Shown piece by piece: positions 1-9,672 of a stretch of 64,000 bases of DNA. The first letter of the stretch is position 1; every line of letters starts with the position of its first letter. The notes below the pieces were generated by a model, which saw nothing but the letters and a program-made list of their open reading frames with translations, ran no database searches and was not told where the DNA came from. The stretch is taken from positions 62,001 to 126,000 of the forward strand of contig NZ_CP111038.1 of NCBI RefSeq assembly GCF_026248685.1, given 5' to 3'. The stretch is from Haladaptatus caseinilyticus (lineage in GTDB: Archaea; Halobacteriota; Halobacteria; Halobacteriales; Haladaptataceae). Both the position numbers and the translations under genes were made by a program.

Positions 1-3000
1 CTCCCAGCACCGGAGATGTTGGACCGGTTGTCAGCACCCGGCATGGCGATTGGTCTGCCGCTCAAAGATCGAAACCAACCACTTGATGACGCGGTGTATG
101 CCCACATATCGACACTCGTTACACACTACATTCGCGCTGCCTCGACTGGCTCGGGCAAGTCAAAAAGCGTCCAGAATGACATGCTGACACTGAGCGAGCA
201 CGTCGGCGGTCCAACAGTGTTGCTCGAGTCGAAAGGCGATGCAATGGTTGAAAACTACCTCAAAGCTCATTACGCGAAATTCGGCACGCTCGATAACGTC
301 TATCACTTTGATGCGCCGGAGATGTTACCAGCCTTCTCGTTTTTCGATATTCGTCCCAAGCTTGCGATGGGCCGCCGCCGTGAAGATGCAATCCAGGATA
401 CCGTCGAGCATTTTCACGAGGTCATGCGGCTGATTCTCGGGAAAGAAACACACGATCGGGCATTTGTTGCGAACGAGATTTTGACGTTCTTGATCAAAGC
501 ACTGTTTGATAAGGAGTACGGGCAAGACGCGTTTAGTCTCGATACGCTTATTGAGGCCGTCTATCAGATGCGCCATGAGCGCATTATTCCGGAAATTTGT
601 GCTGAGAATGCCCACATCGAGCGGGCGTTACTCCAGCAATGTGAGTTGGACGAGTCGCAATTCCAACAGTCAATGGGTGGGGCTGCGAATCGACTGAACA
701 AGCTGGTCGAACTCGAACATCTCTATCAGATCTTCAATCACGTCCCTGAGTGGGATGATGAGGCTGGCGAATACACTGAGAACGTCTTCGACTTTCGACA
801 TTTTCTCGATGAAGACGTAGTGATTCTATTCGACATCGGTGAATTGCGTACCGACTCGCGCAACGCGCTGACGATGGTTCTGCTGAGCAATCTCTGGGAT
901 GCGGCGCAGGGATGGTCCGATGAGAACAGGACAGGAGAGGACAAACCAGTGACGAGTGATGAGAAGATTGCGAACGTTATTATTGAAGAGGCAGCAGCGG
1001 TTGCGACGTCTGAACTCGTCTATGAGGAATTCTTGCCCCAAGGACGGGGCTTTGGGGTGAGCCTTGGCCTGATCATGCAGTACCCCGACCAAGTGAACGA
1101 TCACAGTCGGTCAAATCGACCGTATAAGGAGATTTTGAACAACGTGAAGACGAAAATCATCGGGAACATCGAGGTTGACGATGAGCTCGCGAAATCAATG
1201 GCCCATGAGAATTTGTCTACACAAGACCTTAGCAAGCGGATACAACGGTTGCCGTCTGGCGAGTGGATCGTGCAACTCCCGAGTCCCGGTTTTGGCAAAA
1301 CCGATCCGACAACATTCTCGCTTGCTCCGTTGCCAATTCCCGAGGGACATCCGGAAAGTGATGAGCCACTCGCCGGTGACGCACACCACCTCTTTGAAGA
1401 GATGGCCCGCCCGCAGGTCAGACGCCGAACCCAGACCGAATGCAGTATCCACAATCGTCCGAGCACAATCGGGCATGGGGATGCACGGGATACGCTTGCA
1501 GAGATGGGTGGTGAAGGTGAAGACACTGCAGGCACAGACGGGTCTCAAGAGCACACACCCGACGCTGAAGCTGCCGACGGTGGCACTCCAGCCGAGACAC
1601 CCTTCTTCGGTGGAAGCGATGTGAGTGACGCCACAGACACAGCTGCAGACGGCGAGGTCGAATCGGACACTGAAGACACACCAGCCAGCGACCGACCGAG
1701 TGACGACCCGGATTTCGGACGCGCTTCCATGTTCGGCGCTCCGTCGTCGGAGCAGTCACCAGCCGAAGACCCACCGAACTCCACATCGTCCGAGCAGACA
1801 GAAACAGGCAGTCGAGATGAACGTAGTAGCGAAGGAGAGGCGGGAACCACAGACGCAGGCCAAGAGCCGAGGGACACGGACGACGAGGCCGAACGATCGA
1901 GTGATGCTACACTCTCCGAGCACGTTCGCTACAATACGGAGACCGATTGCTACGTCTGTGATCTCTGTGGCACCGAATATGCCGATGCTGAGAAGCGACG
2001 AGCAAGCGCCTGCTGTCAGTTCGCATCCAAAGACGAGGTCTTCGTTGCCGCTCGTCGAGCGCACAAAACGACTGATTCTACCAGTGATCTTCTCGATCGA
2101 CTCAAGAAAATCGCTGCTCATGCCGAAGACTACGGCATCGAAATCTCTATCCAGGAGTTTGTCTCGCTCGATGTATCTGCCGCTGCACCGCCCACAAATG
2201 GTAACGAGGACGAATCAGAAGACATCCTCGAAACGGAACACCCCCAGTCGTCCGATGACGGCACAGCGACGCGCTTCAGTGACGCAACGACACATGTTCC
2301 AGACGCAACGCTCCGGGCAGAAGGAGTAATGCGTGATGAGGCAGCGTTCCTCGAGCTCGTACTGGATGCAATGAACCACCAACTCGACGAGTATTCGCTC
2401 CAAGAGAGCATGACTGTGCTCGAAGAACCATTTGCTGATCTCGATGTCGAGGCACTCATAGAGAAAGGATTTCTCGAGGAACACCGCTCCTTCCGCCAGA
2501 AGTACTACACCGTATTGCCAGCTGGACGGCGGTTTCTGGATCGCTCGCTAGAGGCCGGTCCAGGTGTCGGCGATCTCGGTGAGAAAACGCCGCACAAGGC
2601 TGGAGTTGTCTTTCTCGACGCCTGGCTCACCCAACAAGAAGACGTCGCCCGCACGGAAGTCTACTATCAACACTGGGAGGACACAGTCTTCGACGTCGCT
2701 GGCTTCGACACTGCAGACGACCTCATCTGGGTCGGTGAAGTGGAAACTCCGAGCAATAATCCAGAGGCGTTGATTGCGGACTATGAGAAGCTGGCGAGCG
2801 TCGACGCCGCTGCCGTGTGGGCCGGTGAAGATAAAGCATTCATCCTAGATGCAATCGAGACACTCACCGATGCCGGGAGAGTCGAGTTCTCGCTGAGTTC
2901 GACCCAACGACGGACGATTAGCTCGCTTCGTGCAGCGATCGGCGGATACGACGATCCGGGGATGACGGCACTCCACACGTTTCGAAGTCTCGAAGCGGAG

Positions 3001-3012
3001 GTCTTCGACTAA
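1..3012 (+). CDS. VirD4/TraG/HerA-like DNA-transfer ATPase, 5' end outside window
   Basis: Predicted P-loop ATPase of the haloarchaeal conjugation/DNA-pumping type. The frame is open from base 1 and the Walker A motif (STGSGKSKS) lies only about 45 codons in (near bases 142-170), so the true N-terminus is probably upstream. A Walker B-like stretch (NVIIEEAAAVA) is near 975-1005, followed by a GLIMQYPDQV segment as in VirD4/VirB4-like proteins. After the ATPase core comes a long acidic Ser/Thr/Asp-rich linker (about 1500-1900), a CxxC...CC zinc-finger-like motif (about 1945-2020) and a C-terminal region that may hold a winged helix and a nuclease-like fold. The stop is 2 bases from the primase start, so the genes are probably cotranscribed. 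The ATPase assignment is firm; a role in conjugation is inferred from context. Confidence 0.8.
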   Translation, partial: LPAPEMLDRLSAPGMAIGLPLKDRNQPLDDAVYAHISTLVTHYIRAASTGSGKSKSVQNDMLTLSEHVGGPTVLLESKGDAMVENYLKAHYAKFGTLDNVYHFDAPEMLPAFSFFDIRPKLAMGRRREDAIQDTVEHFHEVMRLILGKETHDRAFVANEILTFLIKALFDKEYGQDAFSLDTLIEAVYQMRHERIIPEICAENAHIERALLQQCELDESQFQQSMGGAANRLNKLVELEHLYQIFNHVPEWDDEAGEYTENVFDFRHFLDEDVVILFDIGELRTDSRNALTMVLLSNLWDAAQGWSDENRTGEDKPVTSDEKIANVIIEEAAAVATSELVYEEFLPQGRGFGVSLGLIMQYPDQVNDHSRSNRPYKEILNNVKTKIIGNIEVDDELAKSMAHENLSTQDLSKRIQRLPSGEWIVQLPSPGFGKTDPTTFSLAPLPIPEGHPESDEPLAGDAHHLFEEMARPQVRRRTQTECSIHNRPSTIGHGDARDTLAEMGGEGEDTAGTDGSQEHTPDAEAADGGTPAETPFFGGSDVSDATDTAADGEVESDTEDTPASDRPSDDPDFGRASMFGAPSSEQSPAEDPPNSTSSEQTETGSRDERSSEGEAGTTDAGQEPRDTDDEAERSSDATLSEHVRYNTETDCYVCDLCGTEYADAEKRRASACCQFASKDEVFVAARRAHKTTDSTSDLLDRLKKIAAHAEDYGIEISIQEFVSLDVSAAAPPTNGNEDESEDILETEHPQSSDDGTATRFSDATTHVPDATLRAEGVMRDEAAFLELVLDAMNHQLDEYSLQESMTVLEEPFADLDVEALIEKGFLEEHRSFRQKYYTVLPAGRRFLDRSLEAGPGVGDLGEKTPHKAGVVFLDAWLTQQEDVARTEVYYQHWEDTVFDVAGFDTADDLIWVGEVETPSNNPEALIADYEKLASVDAAAVWAGEDKAFILDAIETLTDAGRVEFSLSSTQRRTISSLRAAIGGYDDPGMTALHTFRSLEAEVFD

Positions 3013-3014
3013 CA

Positions 3015-3911
3015 ATGCCCCCACCATGGCGACCCGCGACACGTGAGGACCTCCACACCTACTACACAGAGACGTTTCCCGAGTACGTCGACGCGCTACC
3101 GTCATTCGTTACCCTCGATGGACCGAAGCAGTACGCCATCGCGTTCCGCGAGCCATACCCGATCCGGAAGCAGCACGCCCCCGAGCGGACGTTCATCCGC
3201 CGTGATACATGGCAGACCAATGGATCCAGCGACCGCACGAACCAGCAGTTCAATTCACAGGATCATCTCGTCGAGTTCATCCAGTATCCCGCACGATACG
3301 ACCCCGCTCAAGGGAGTGGCTATGCACTCGCCGATCCGGATCTCCTCGAACGCCCAGAGCCACGTCCCGAGGCCGTCTACTATGCACTCGATCACTGGGA
3401 GCGGCCGTGGGTGCTCGCGGTTGATATCGACGCGAAAGATATCGCAGCACAGCGCGCTTCCTGTGAAACCACCGCTAATGAGACCAACGACGATGCTGAA
3501 ACCGAGCAGCTTCGAGCAGCGGGTATCCTGGATAATGCGCCCGAAGGCTACCCGTACGCGTTCACGGATATCGAGGACGCCCTGGAATACGGATTCATCG
3601 TTCAGGAAATTTTCGAGGACGACTTCGCGGCCACGGAGACATTGGTGGTCTACTCGGGGCAAGGCTGTCATATCTACCTGCTCAATACCGACCACAAGCA
3701 CCGCTATGACGAGCAAAGCCGCGAGGTGATCAACGACTTGTTGCTTGAGGAGTATGAGATCCCCATCGACCCGGTCGTCACGGCTGATCGCCGTCGCGTG
3801 ATGCGCCTGCCGTATTCGCTCCACGCCGACGTCTCCCGTATCGTCCAACCGATCGAGAGCCCTGATTTCGACTTTCGAACCGAGGCCGTTCCCAGTTTTT
3901 TCGAACCATGA
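3015..3911 (+). CDS. PriS-like archaeo-eukaryotic primase catalytic subunit
   Basis: 298 residues with the landmarks of the archaeal small primase subunit: a catalytic DxD motif (VLAVDIDAKD, about 3412-3441), a YSGQGCHIYLL segment (about 3652-3684) equivalent to the sGxGxH nucleotide-binding motif, and VTADRRRVMRLPYSLH (about 3778-3825), matching the conserved R-L-P-x-S-L-H region of PriS. It would make RNA or DNA primers for element replication. It is shorter than chromosomal PriS (usually around 350-390 residues). It starts 2 bases after the ATPase stop and overlaps the next gene by 4 bases, so it is central to a three-gene operon. Accessory-element primase rather than the housekeeping copy is inferred from the neighbours. 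Confidence 0.82.
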   Translation: MPPPWRPATREDLHTYYTETFPEYVDALPSFVTLDGPKQYAIAFREPYPIRKQHAPERTFIRRDTWQTNGSSDRTNQQFNSQDHLVEFIQYPARYDPAQGSGYALADPDLLERPEPRPEAVYYALDHWERPWVLAVDIDAKDIAAQRASCETTANETNDDAETEQLRAAGILDNAPEGYPYAFTDIEDALEYGFIVQEIFEDDFAATETLVVYSGQGCHIYLLNTDHKHRYDEQSREVINDLLLEEYEIPIDPVVTADRRRVMRLPYSLHADVSRIVQPIESPDFDFRTEAVPSFFEP

Positions 3912-5413
3912 CCCGGAAGACTCCACTGAACGACGAGCATATGGCGTATCGCGTAGCAGTACTGCCTCGCGATGAAGGCCAGGTCCAACTCACACAACTG
4001 TTCGAACGTGGGTATCAGCGGTGGACGGTCGATGATACGCAAGAAACTGAAAAACTGCTCGCGGATATCGAGCGGTTCACGTGTGATGCATTCACGCCAA
4101 GCACACGCCGGAAGGCTGCAGAGCGACCGTATGTTGACGATCCAGGAATGGTTGCCATCCTTGCAACCCTCGGTGCGATCTGTATCATGGATCACCCGAA
4201 ACTCGAAGATACACCCCCGCGTCATCTCGCACTTCTTGAGGATTTGCGGGAACTCTATGTGAACAATATCGCCTCGCTCATTCGTGAGTATGATGATTTT
4301 ACCCTGCACCAGGAAATCGGCGAAATTCTATATGCGAAAGAGCCGGGTGAAGACGGCCCGCATTCTGGGCGTGTCTGTACAGACATCACGACACGTCCGG
4401 AGTTCAGCGGAGGCTACTATCTTGAAATCCCACTTGTTGCTGCCTCGCGGAAATGCTTGGCACGGACGGATCGTGATGGCGATCAACAAGGCGAGATCCA
4501 AGCACACGTCGCCGATAACCATCTGTACGTCCCTGTCTCGGATTTCATGCAGAAGTATCGGTCGTATGCCGAGGACGCATTCTCACGGTTGCTTGCGGCA
4601 CAAGAAGAAGCACTCACGCCTGAGCAGCGCAGTTGGTTGACTGCGAACGAGTCGGCGATTACCGAACGGATCGACCGGTTTTTCGCCGCTGGACAAACGC
4701 ACCGAATCTGGCGGAACTGGAGCCGCCAGAAACAGCGACTCCGGACGATCATTAACGCTGTCCACGCGGTGGACGACGATGTCGCCCAACTTGGCCAGAC
4801 ACATACCGCACGCGAACTCTATGCCGCCCTCGAGGCGTACAAGCCTGAGCGTCAATGGGAGCAACATGTGTGTGAGTCTATCTCGACGCCACGCAGTCTC
4901 GGGACGATTCTCTCTACGAACCGAGATCATCCAAGCGTCACTGTCGAAAACGATCGCTTAAACCGGTATACGCTTACTCAGTACAGCGATGGCGCACAAC
5001 CGATCCATGTCGACGATCTCGAGGATCTCTTCGAGCTCCCCTGTCTGGCGGCCATGGATGAGCGGCTGCAGGAGAAAAAACCCGTCCGCAAAGACCTCTA
5101 CAATCTCGTGCGAATGGCGTGGTGGCTGCCCCAGTACCGAGACGCGAGTGCGGGCGAATTCATCAATGATATGAAAGAGTTGTTCGCCCAGTGGCCGTGG
5201 TACGATGACGACGTGACCGAGTACCAGATTCGGTACGAGCTTGAGAACGATATTGGTGGTGAGATCCCCCTCCCAATGAATTGTTCGAATGATGATATGC
5301 AGCGCTATTGCATCGGGTGTGATCAATGTCCATACTCGATCTATGGCAGTCTTCCATTTCCTGATGAGATGTATGATCTGCTTGAGGAGCGGTCTGAAAC
5401 TTCACTCATCTAG
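3908..5413 (+). CDS. PriL-like primase partner with C-terminal four-cysteine cluster
   Basis: 501 residues, mostly helical, ending in a cluster of four cysteines (Cys-Ser-Asn...Tyr-Cys-Ile-Gly-Cys-Asp-Gln-Cys, about 5280-5330) that could hold the 4Fe-4S centre typical of the large primase subunit. It overlaps the PriS-like gene by an ATGA, so the two are translationally coupled. Overall similarity to chromosomal PriL is not obvious by eye; the assignment rests on position beside PriS and the terminal Cys cluster. It could instead be an element-specific primase accessory domain. It is the last gene of the transfer/replication operon. Confidence 0.6.
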   Translation: MTRKTPLNDEHMAYRVAVLPRDEGQVQLTQLFERGYQRWTVDDTQETEKLLADIERFTCDAFTPSTRRKAAERPYVDDPGMVAILATLGAICIMDHPKLEDTPPRHLALLEDLRELYVNNIASLIREYDDFTLHQEIGEILYAKEPGEDGPHSGRVCTDITTRPEFSGGYYLEIPLVAASRKCLARTDRDGDQQGEIQAHVADNHLYVPVSDFMQKYRSYAEDAFSRLLAAQEEALTPEQRSWLTANESAITERIDRFFAAGQTHRIWRNWSRQKQRLRTIINAVHAVDDDVAQLGQTHTARELYAALEAYKPERQWEQHVCESISTPRSLGTILSTNRDHPSVTVENDRLNRYTLTQYSDGAQPIHVDDLEDLFELPCLAAMDERLQEKKPVRKDLYNLVRMAWWLPQYRDASAGEFINDMKELFAQWPWYDDDVTEYQIRYELENDIGGEIPLPMNCSNDDMQRYCIGCDQCPYSIYGSLPFPDEMYDLLEERSETSLI

Positions 5414-5498
5414 GTCCCTGCCATCCGATTCAATCTCTTACTCTATCAGATCACAGTACATTGATTGTTCTCGCTTTTCACTCCATCGAGACCTCGTT

Positions 5499-5710
5499 TT
5501 TGCAAACACGATTTAGCGGCTCTACCTCGATATGATAACGGTTTCAGCGGTTTTGACCCTGTATTTTTCACATAGCATCGGTGATAAGTTTCATATAGCA
5601 TGTTGAACATGAATGGCCTTCAGACCAAAGGTGCTGATTTTGGCACGTAGAGTCTCTCAAACGCCACATTTATCATTTTGCGGTTCGGTTTCGATTTGCA
5701 AACGCGATTT
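5499..5710. repeat. Direct repeat pair TTTGCAAACRCGATTT
   Basis: A 16-base sequence occurs at 5499-5514 and again at 5695-5710 with one difference (A/G at position 10). The copies are 196 bases apart in the same orientation in the gap behind the primase operon. Possible protein-binding or origin repeats; function unknown. Confidence 0.5.
5566..5601. repeat. Close direct repeat TTTCAYATAGCAT
   Basis: 13-base repeats at 5566-5578 and 5589-5601, one mismatch, with a 23-base period (about two helical turns), which suits cooperative protein binding on one face of the DNA. It sits between the other repeat pair. Function unknown. Confidence 0.5.
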
Positions 5711-6397
5711 TACGCCCTTAGAACAGCTTAATCCAGTTTGTATGAATTCTCCGCTAGTATCAAGGCTTTGCGTACCTCCAAAATCGTCCAAAGTAATAGG
5801 GGGGTACGAAGAACAAACGGGACTAGCGCGACTAGGGGAAAGCAAGCGGAACAAGAAATCAGAGTAAATTGCGAAATTATCAGCAACCTAGAAGAAATGA
5901 GCCGAGCAACCTGGACGCTGAAAACAAAGTGGCGTGCGATAGTGCAGAAGAACAATGAGCAGTCAAACGGCGGATAGAACTGATGTGATAATGACCGCTG
6001 TTTTCTCTGAGACGTATTCTCAGAATCCAGATAATTGAAGAAGAGAACGCGTATCGGCTGTTAGTCGATCAACGGATGCTACGATGGAGTGAATCGAGTG
6101 GAACCTCGTCTCGTGAGCAGCATGAAATTGCGACCTCTTATCGTCATCTATCAAAATAAGTATCATAATGAGAATGCAAACTGGCCATCCCGAGAGAGAA
6201 CAGACCAAGTCGCTATTTGGTTTTCGTAGTGTAGCAGCAACCAAACATTCTTGGACACTTGTATCTAATACTCAAAATATTAAAATTATAAATATACAAA
6301 GATAAATTCAAATAAGGAAATGAGTATGAATATGATTGTAAATAGAGAGAAATTATATAACTTTATTTAATTAGGGTCTAAAAATTGTAGCGCCGAT

Positions 6398-7861
6398 ATG
6401 TCAAATGAGAGCACGCATACACGTCGAACGATGTTACAAACAGTGGGCGGTCTCGGAGCGCTAAGCCTGGCAACAGTAACGACCGAAGAGGTCACTGCAT
6501 CAAAACCAAATGAGCGTAAGAAACGGATTAAAGGACACATCGAACCAGATACTCCAAACTGGGTGTACGTTCCATTCGACGTGTCCGACAACGTAACTGA
6601 ACTTCACGTCAGCTACGACTATAATAAATCACAAAAGAACCTACTTGACATCGGTATCTTCGATCCAAGTGGATATGACCGTGACAATGCAGACGGATTC
6701 CGAGGATGGTCAGGCGGCGAGCGCACTGAATTCATGCTTTCACGCTCGGAGGCAACACCTGGCTACTATCCCGGTGAGATTGAAGCCGGCACCTGGAACG
6801 TAATTCTTGGCCCGTATCGCGTCGGCGCGAAGGGAATTGACTATACGATTGACGTTACGTTTCGTGAAGGCGAGTCAGACCCAGCGTTTGAGCCGACTCC
6901 CGCGTCGAACGATCCACTCACCGACACCGCCGGATGGTACCGCGGCGATCTACACCTTCACACCGTCCATTCTGACGGCGATTATACCCCCAAAGATATT
7001 CTCGACGGTGCGAGAGACAACGGCCTCGATTTCATCGTTTCCACCGAGCATAGTACGACGACGACAAGTCTGGTGTGGGGGAACTATACCCGTCCAGATC
7101 AGCGACCACTCATCATCGACGGCGAGGAAATCACAACACGAGCAGGCCATTACAACGCTATTGGCTTAGAGCCTGGCCAATGGATCGACTGGCGCTATCA
7201 GCCGGAAAATGACGTCCTTGATCGATTCGTTGAGGAGGTTCATGATGTCGGCGGCATCACGGTCGCTAATCATCCGTTCTGTCCATACAAAGGCTGTGAC
7301 TGGCGGTTCACCTATGAACACATGGATGCGATCGAGGTGTGGAACGGGCCGTGGTCCTGGGAGGACGAAGCTGCGCTCCAAACCTGGGATCGAATGCTTC
7401 GTGACGGTCACGTGCTCCCTGCTGTTGGTGGGAGCGATGCACACGACCCAGGCGACGTGATCGGTCTTCCACAGACGGTCGTACGGGCAGATCGACTGGG
7501 GCCTGACGGACTCATCGCTGGCCTTGCCAATGGTCACGCCTATATCGCTGAATCAGCCGATGTGACGGTGACACTGACAGCAACGTCTACATCCCAGAAC
7601 GCTTCACTTGGCGAGACCCTCGAAGTTCATCCGGAAACACCGGTCAATGTAACGCTTGAAGTGACCGGAGCGTCCAGCGCCGAAGCGACGTTCCACACAC
7701 AAGAAAGCATTATGAAGATAGTGCCGATAGAGAGCAAACAGCAGAAAACAACGTACAACACGAACGCGAAAGCCACCGATTTCGTACGAGTTGAGGTTCG
7801 GAAACAGAACGGAGATATGGTCGCACTCACGAATCCGATCTTCCTCAAATCGTTCTGTTGA
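6398..7861 (+). CDS. Exported PHP-domain metallohydrolase, CehA/McbA family
   Basis: 487 residues. The N-terminus (HTRRTMLQTVGGLGALSLA) is a twin-arginine signal, so the folded enzyme is exported. After a beta-rich N-terminal domain come PHP metal-site motifs: DLHLHTVHSDG (about 6949-6981), STEHS (about 7037-7051), the NHPFCPY region (about 7269) and GGSDAHDPGD (about 7426-7455). This matches CehA/McbA-type PHP phosphoesterases, which hydrolyse phosphate or carbamate esters with a multinuclear metal site. The extreme C-terminus is a short beta-rich tail. The first ATG fits the Tat signal and follows an AT-rich promoter region. Substrate unknown. Confidence 0.85.
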   Translation: MSNESTHTRRTMLQTVGGLGALSLATVTTEEVTASKPNERKKRIKGHIEPDTPNWVYVPFDVSDNVTELHVSYDYNKSQKNLLDIGIFDPSGYDRDNADGFRGWSGGERTEFMLSRSEATPGYYPGEIEAGTWNVILGPYRVGAKGIDYTIDVTFREGESDPAFEPTPASNDPLTDTAGWYRGDLHLHTVHSDGDYTPKDILDGARDNGLDFIVSTEHSTTTTSLVWGNYTRPDQRPLIIDGEEITTRAGHYNAIGLEPGQWIDWRYQPENDVLDRFVEEVHDVGGITVANHPFCPYKGCDWRFTYEHMDAIEVWNGPWSWEDEAALQTWDRMLRDGHVLPAVGGSDAHDPGDVIGLPQTVVRADRLGPDGLIAGLANGHAYIAESADVTVTLTATSTSQNASLGETLEVHPETPVNVTLEVTGASSAEATFHTQESIMKIVPIESKQQKTTYNTNAKATDFVRVEVRKQNGDMVALTNPIFLKSFC

Positions 7862-8064
7862 ACTCGGGCAATGCCCTTTGGATGGAGACAGCTCCGAGAC
7901 CATATAATAAGATGAACAATGAGTATGATTTGTCTTGGGAGTAAGATCGGATATCTGTTTCCGGATGTTTAAGACGGAATATCCCCCCTGATCTCAAGGA
8001 GTTGGAGACAACGTCGGCCGAACCGCCGGTGAGCAATAAGTGAGGACAGCAAATAAATCGAGGC

Positions 8065-8343
8065 ATGCCGCTATCCACAGAGATAGATGTTCTCGTCGAT
8101 GCGAACATCTTTATCGCGATTGGGCATCCGACGAACCCGCGGTACAAACGATTCCAACAAGTAGCGCAAACTGCGGGTGTCGTGCTCAAACTACCCCACC
8201 GTGCTATCGGTGAGATCGGTGGCCCAGACAGAAACTGGATTCGAATCGCTCTCGAACAAGGATGGGCCGAGATCATCAACACACCAGCACCAACGGTCGG
8301 GAATGTCAGTGTAGAGAGCGAGTATTCAAGACCAGATATGTGA
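8065..8343 (+). pseudogene. Truncated PIN-domain protein
   Basis: 92 residues opening with a PIN-like first strand (DVLVDANIFIAIG), where the Asp is the first acidic metal ligand. Related haloarchaeal PIN proteins run to about 150-170 residues; here the frame stops soon after the AEIIN segment, so the later acidic ligands are missing. An AT-rich box (aaataaat, 8051-8058) lies just before the ATG, suggesting a leaderless transcript. The stop overlaps the GTG of the next reading frame. Probably an inactive RNase-toxin remnant; a very short natural variant is possible. Confidence 0.55.
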
Positions 8344-8761
8344 ATACAGAGGATATGGCCGCGTTTCGTCGAGCAGGTAACGAACAGGTCAACGTCTTCG
8401 AGGTCAGCAATGTCTACCTGTTCAACACTACTTGAAGGGTCAGGAGGTGTTTGCTCGGCTCAAACCGTACTACAACAACCAGCAGTACCGCTTTGAAGTC
8501 CCGTTCGAGGATTACGACGGGATCCGTGCATTTCTCGATGGCCGTGGGTACGGGCTGGTCGTGGTCGACGCACTTGACGCATTTGTCGTAGTGGTCACGA
8601 AGTACACAGCCCATCCGGAGAATATGTTTAAAGCGTCAGTCATCCAGCGCAGCGTCGACGACTACAGCTGCTTTCTGCTGACTGATCAGGTCGCCGTCGA
8701 GCAGGCTGTCCATGAGGGCGCAACGCGACTCACAGATACTGATCTCGAGAATCCATTTTGA
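8340..8761 (+). pseudogene. Haloarchaeal conserved small protein broken by a one-base frameshift
   Basis: The reading frame from GTG 8340 (beginning NTEDMAAFRRAGNEQVNVFE) runs to ...VYLFN near 8426 and then hits TGA, while the protein-like sequence resumes in another frame from about 8430 (YLKGQEVFARLKPYYN) to the stop at 8761. Restoring one base near 8424-8429 joins both into a protein of about 140 residues. The C-terminal part (EFVVVV-like strand, then ...RLTDTDLENPF) looks well conserved. Function unknown; it overlaps the truncated PIN gene, so they may once have formed a pair. Genuine decay or a sequencing error are both possible. Confidence 0.55.
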
Positions 8762-8911
8762 ACACAGTGCGTACGGAGGACAGTGGCGTCAGGATGGGAT
8801 AGTATGATCGAGGGGTATTCTCGACCGTCGGATAGACACAGCTTATAGTGTGTGCCAAATAGTTCGTTTGAGTGCCAAACTTTTAGTATCCATGCACCGA
8901 AGAAGACGGTA

Positions 8912-9466
8912 ATGAGTAACAAGAACCCACGGTGGCCAGACGGTATGGATGGCGCAGAGCGCGTCCAGCACGTCGCAGCCACACGGACGGCCCCACGAAA
9001 CGCAAGTTGGATCGCCGAGGAGGCAGACGTCTCACGGGATACAGCCGTGAAATACCTCACTCGGCTGGTCGAGCAAGGGGAACTCACTGCGGTTGAAACG
9101 GATGCGGGCACCTGCTACAAACCAGATGGCGTTACACAGTTCCTTCGCGAGGTTCGCCAGCTCGCGGAGAACAACTCGATGGACGACCTGACCGCAGAAC
9201 TCCACGCAATCGGCGATGAAATCGATTCATGGCAAGCGACATACGACGTCGACTCGCTTGATGACTTGCGCCGCAGTCTCGGGAATGACGAACTGGGAGG
9301 CGAGGAGCGGCGTGAGCGACAGGAGATCGTCGAGGAATGGGAATACAACATCGAGATACGGGAAGCACTCCAACTGGCGATCAGCTTGAAAAGTTCGCTC
9401 ACGACGCTTGGAGCGGACCCATCCGTCCACGGAAGTTCCTTTGAAGGACTGTCACAAGAAGGGTAG
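8912..9466 (+). CDS. DUF7342-type winged-helix protein
   Basis: 184 residues from the ATG at 8912. An N-terminal winged-helix segment (SWIAEEADVSRDTAVKYLTRLVEQGEL) is followed by a charged helical half. It resembles haloarchaeal DUF7342 proteins, usually encoded next to a small TumE-like protein as a presumed antitoxin/repressor; a second member is at 15651-16178. Two direct copies of GTGCCAAA (about 8851 and 8871) lie upstream and could be operators. An earlier in-frame start at 8852 is possible but adds a poorly conserved stretch. The expected toxin partner downstream appears degraded. Confidence 0.65.
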   Translation: MSNKNPRWPDGMDGAERVQHVAATRTAPRNASWIAEEADVSRDTAVKYLTRLVEQGELTAVETDAGTCYKPDGVTQFLREVRQLAENNSMDDLTAELHAIGDEIDSWQATYDVDSLDDLRRSLGNDELGGEERRERQEIVEEWEYNIEIREALQLAISLKSSLTTLGADPSVHGSSFEGLSQEG

Positions 9467-9672
9467 TCTAGATGGTGATCTTTCTTGCTGGAGGTCGAGG
9501 CTATACTCGACGTGAAGGCCTTCGTCGTCTCAACGAACGCATAGCGAATACGCCCGGTGTCTCGAACGTTCGGTATGAACCATCCTGATTGCGGCCTCGA
9601 ACCGTGATTGGTGACGTGGATGTTGAGATGTTTCTTTGCGAGGAATTCCCACGGAAGGAAGCATAACTCGAA
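9467..9672 (-). pseudogene. Possible minus-strand protein fragment of unknown family
   Basis: Read on the minus strand, this stretch gives a protein-like run (WEFLAKKHLNIHVTNHG... then RIRYAFVETTKAF) that continues sensibly only if one base is restored near 9510 (giving HVEYSLDL). I do not recognise the family and no clear start or stop fits. It may be the remnant of a gene that replaced the partner of the DUF7342 gene. Confidence 0.25.

Larger units (their letters stand above)
5414..6397. other. 980-base noncoding region with short direct repeats and AT-rich end
   Basis: No convincing gene on either strand. It holds two pairs of direct repeats (described separately) and a strongly AT-rich tract at about 6253-6375 just before the PHP gene. 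Lying directly after a primase operon, it could include a replication origin or partition site, but the repeats are few and no clear iteron array is present. The AT-rich tract may simply be the promoter of the downstream gene. Confidence 0.5.

Noticed and set aside
1625-2329. 234-codon frame inside the transfer ATPase gene
   Set aside because: Shadow frame of the acidic linker region; composition is Thr/Arg/Gln-rich as expected for a shifted reading of Asp/Glu codons.
5613-5867. 84-codon frame in the gap after the primase operon
   Set aside because: No protein-like pattern, no start signal, and atypical residue composition for a halophile.
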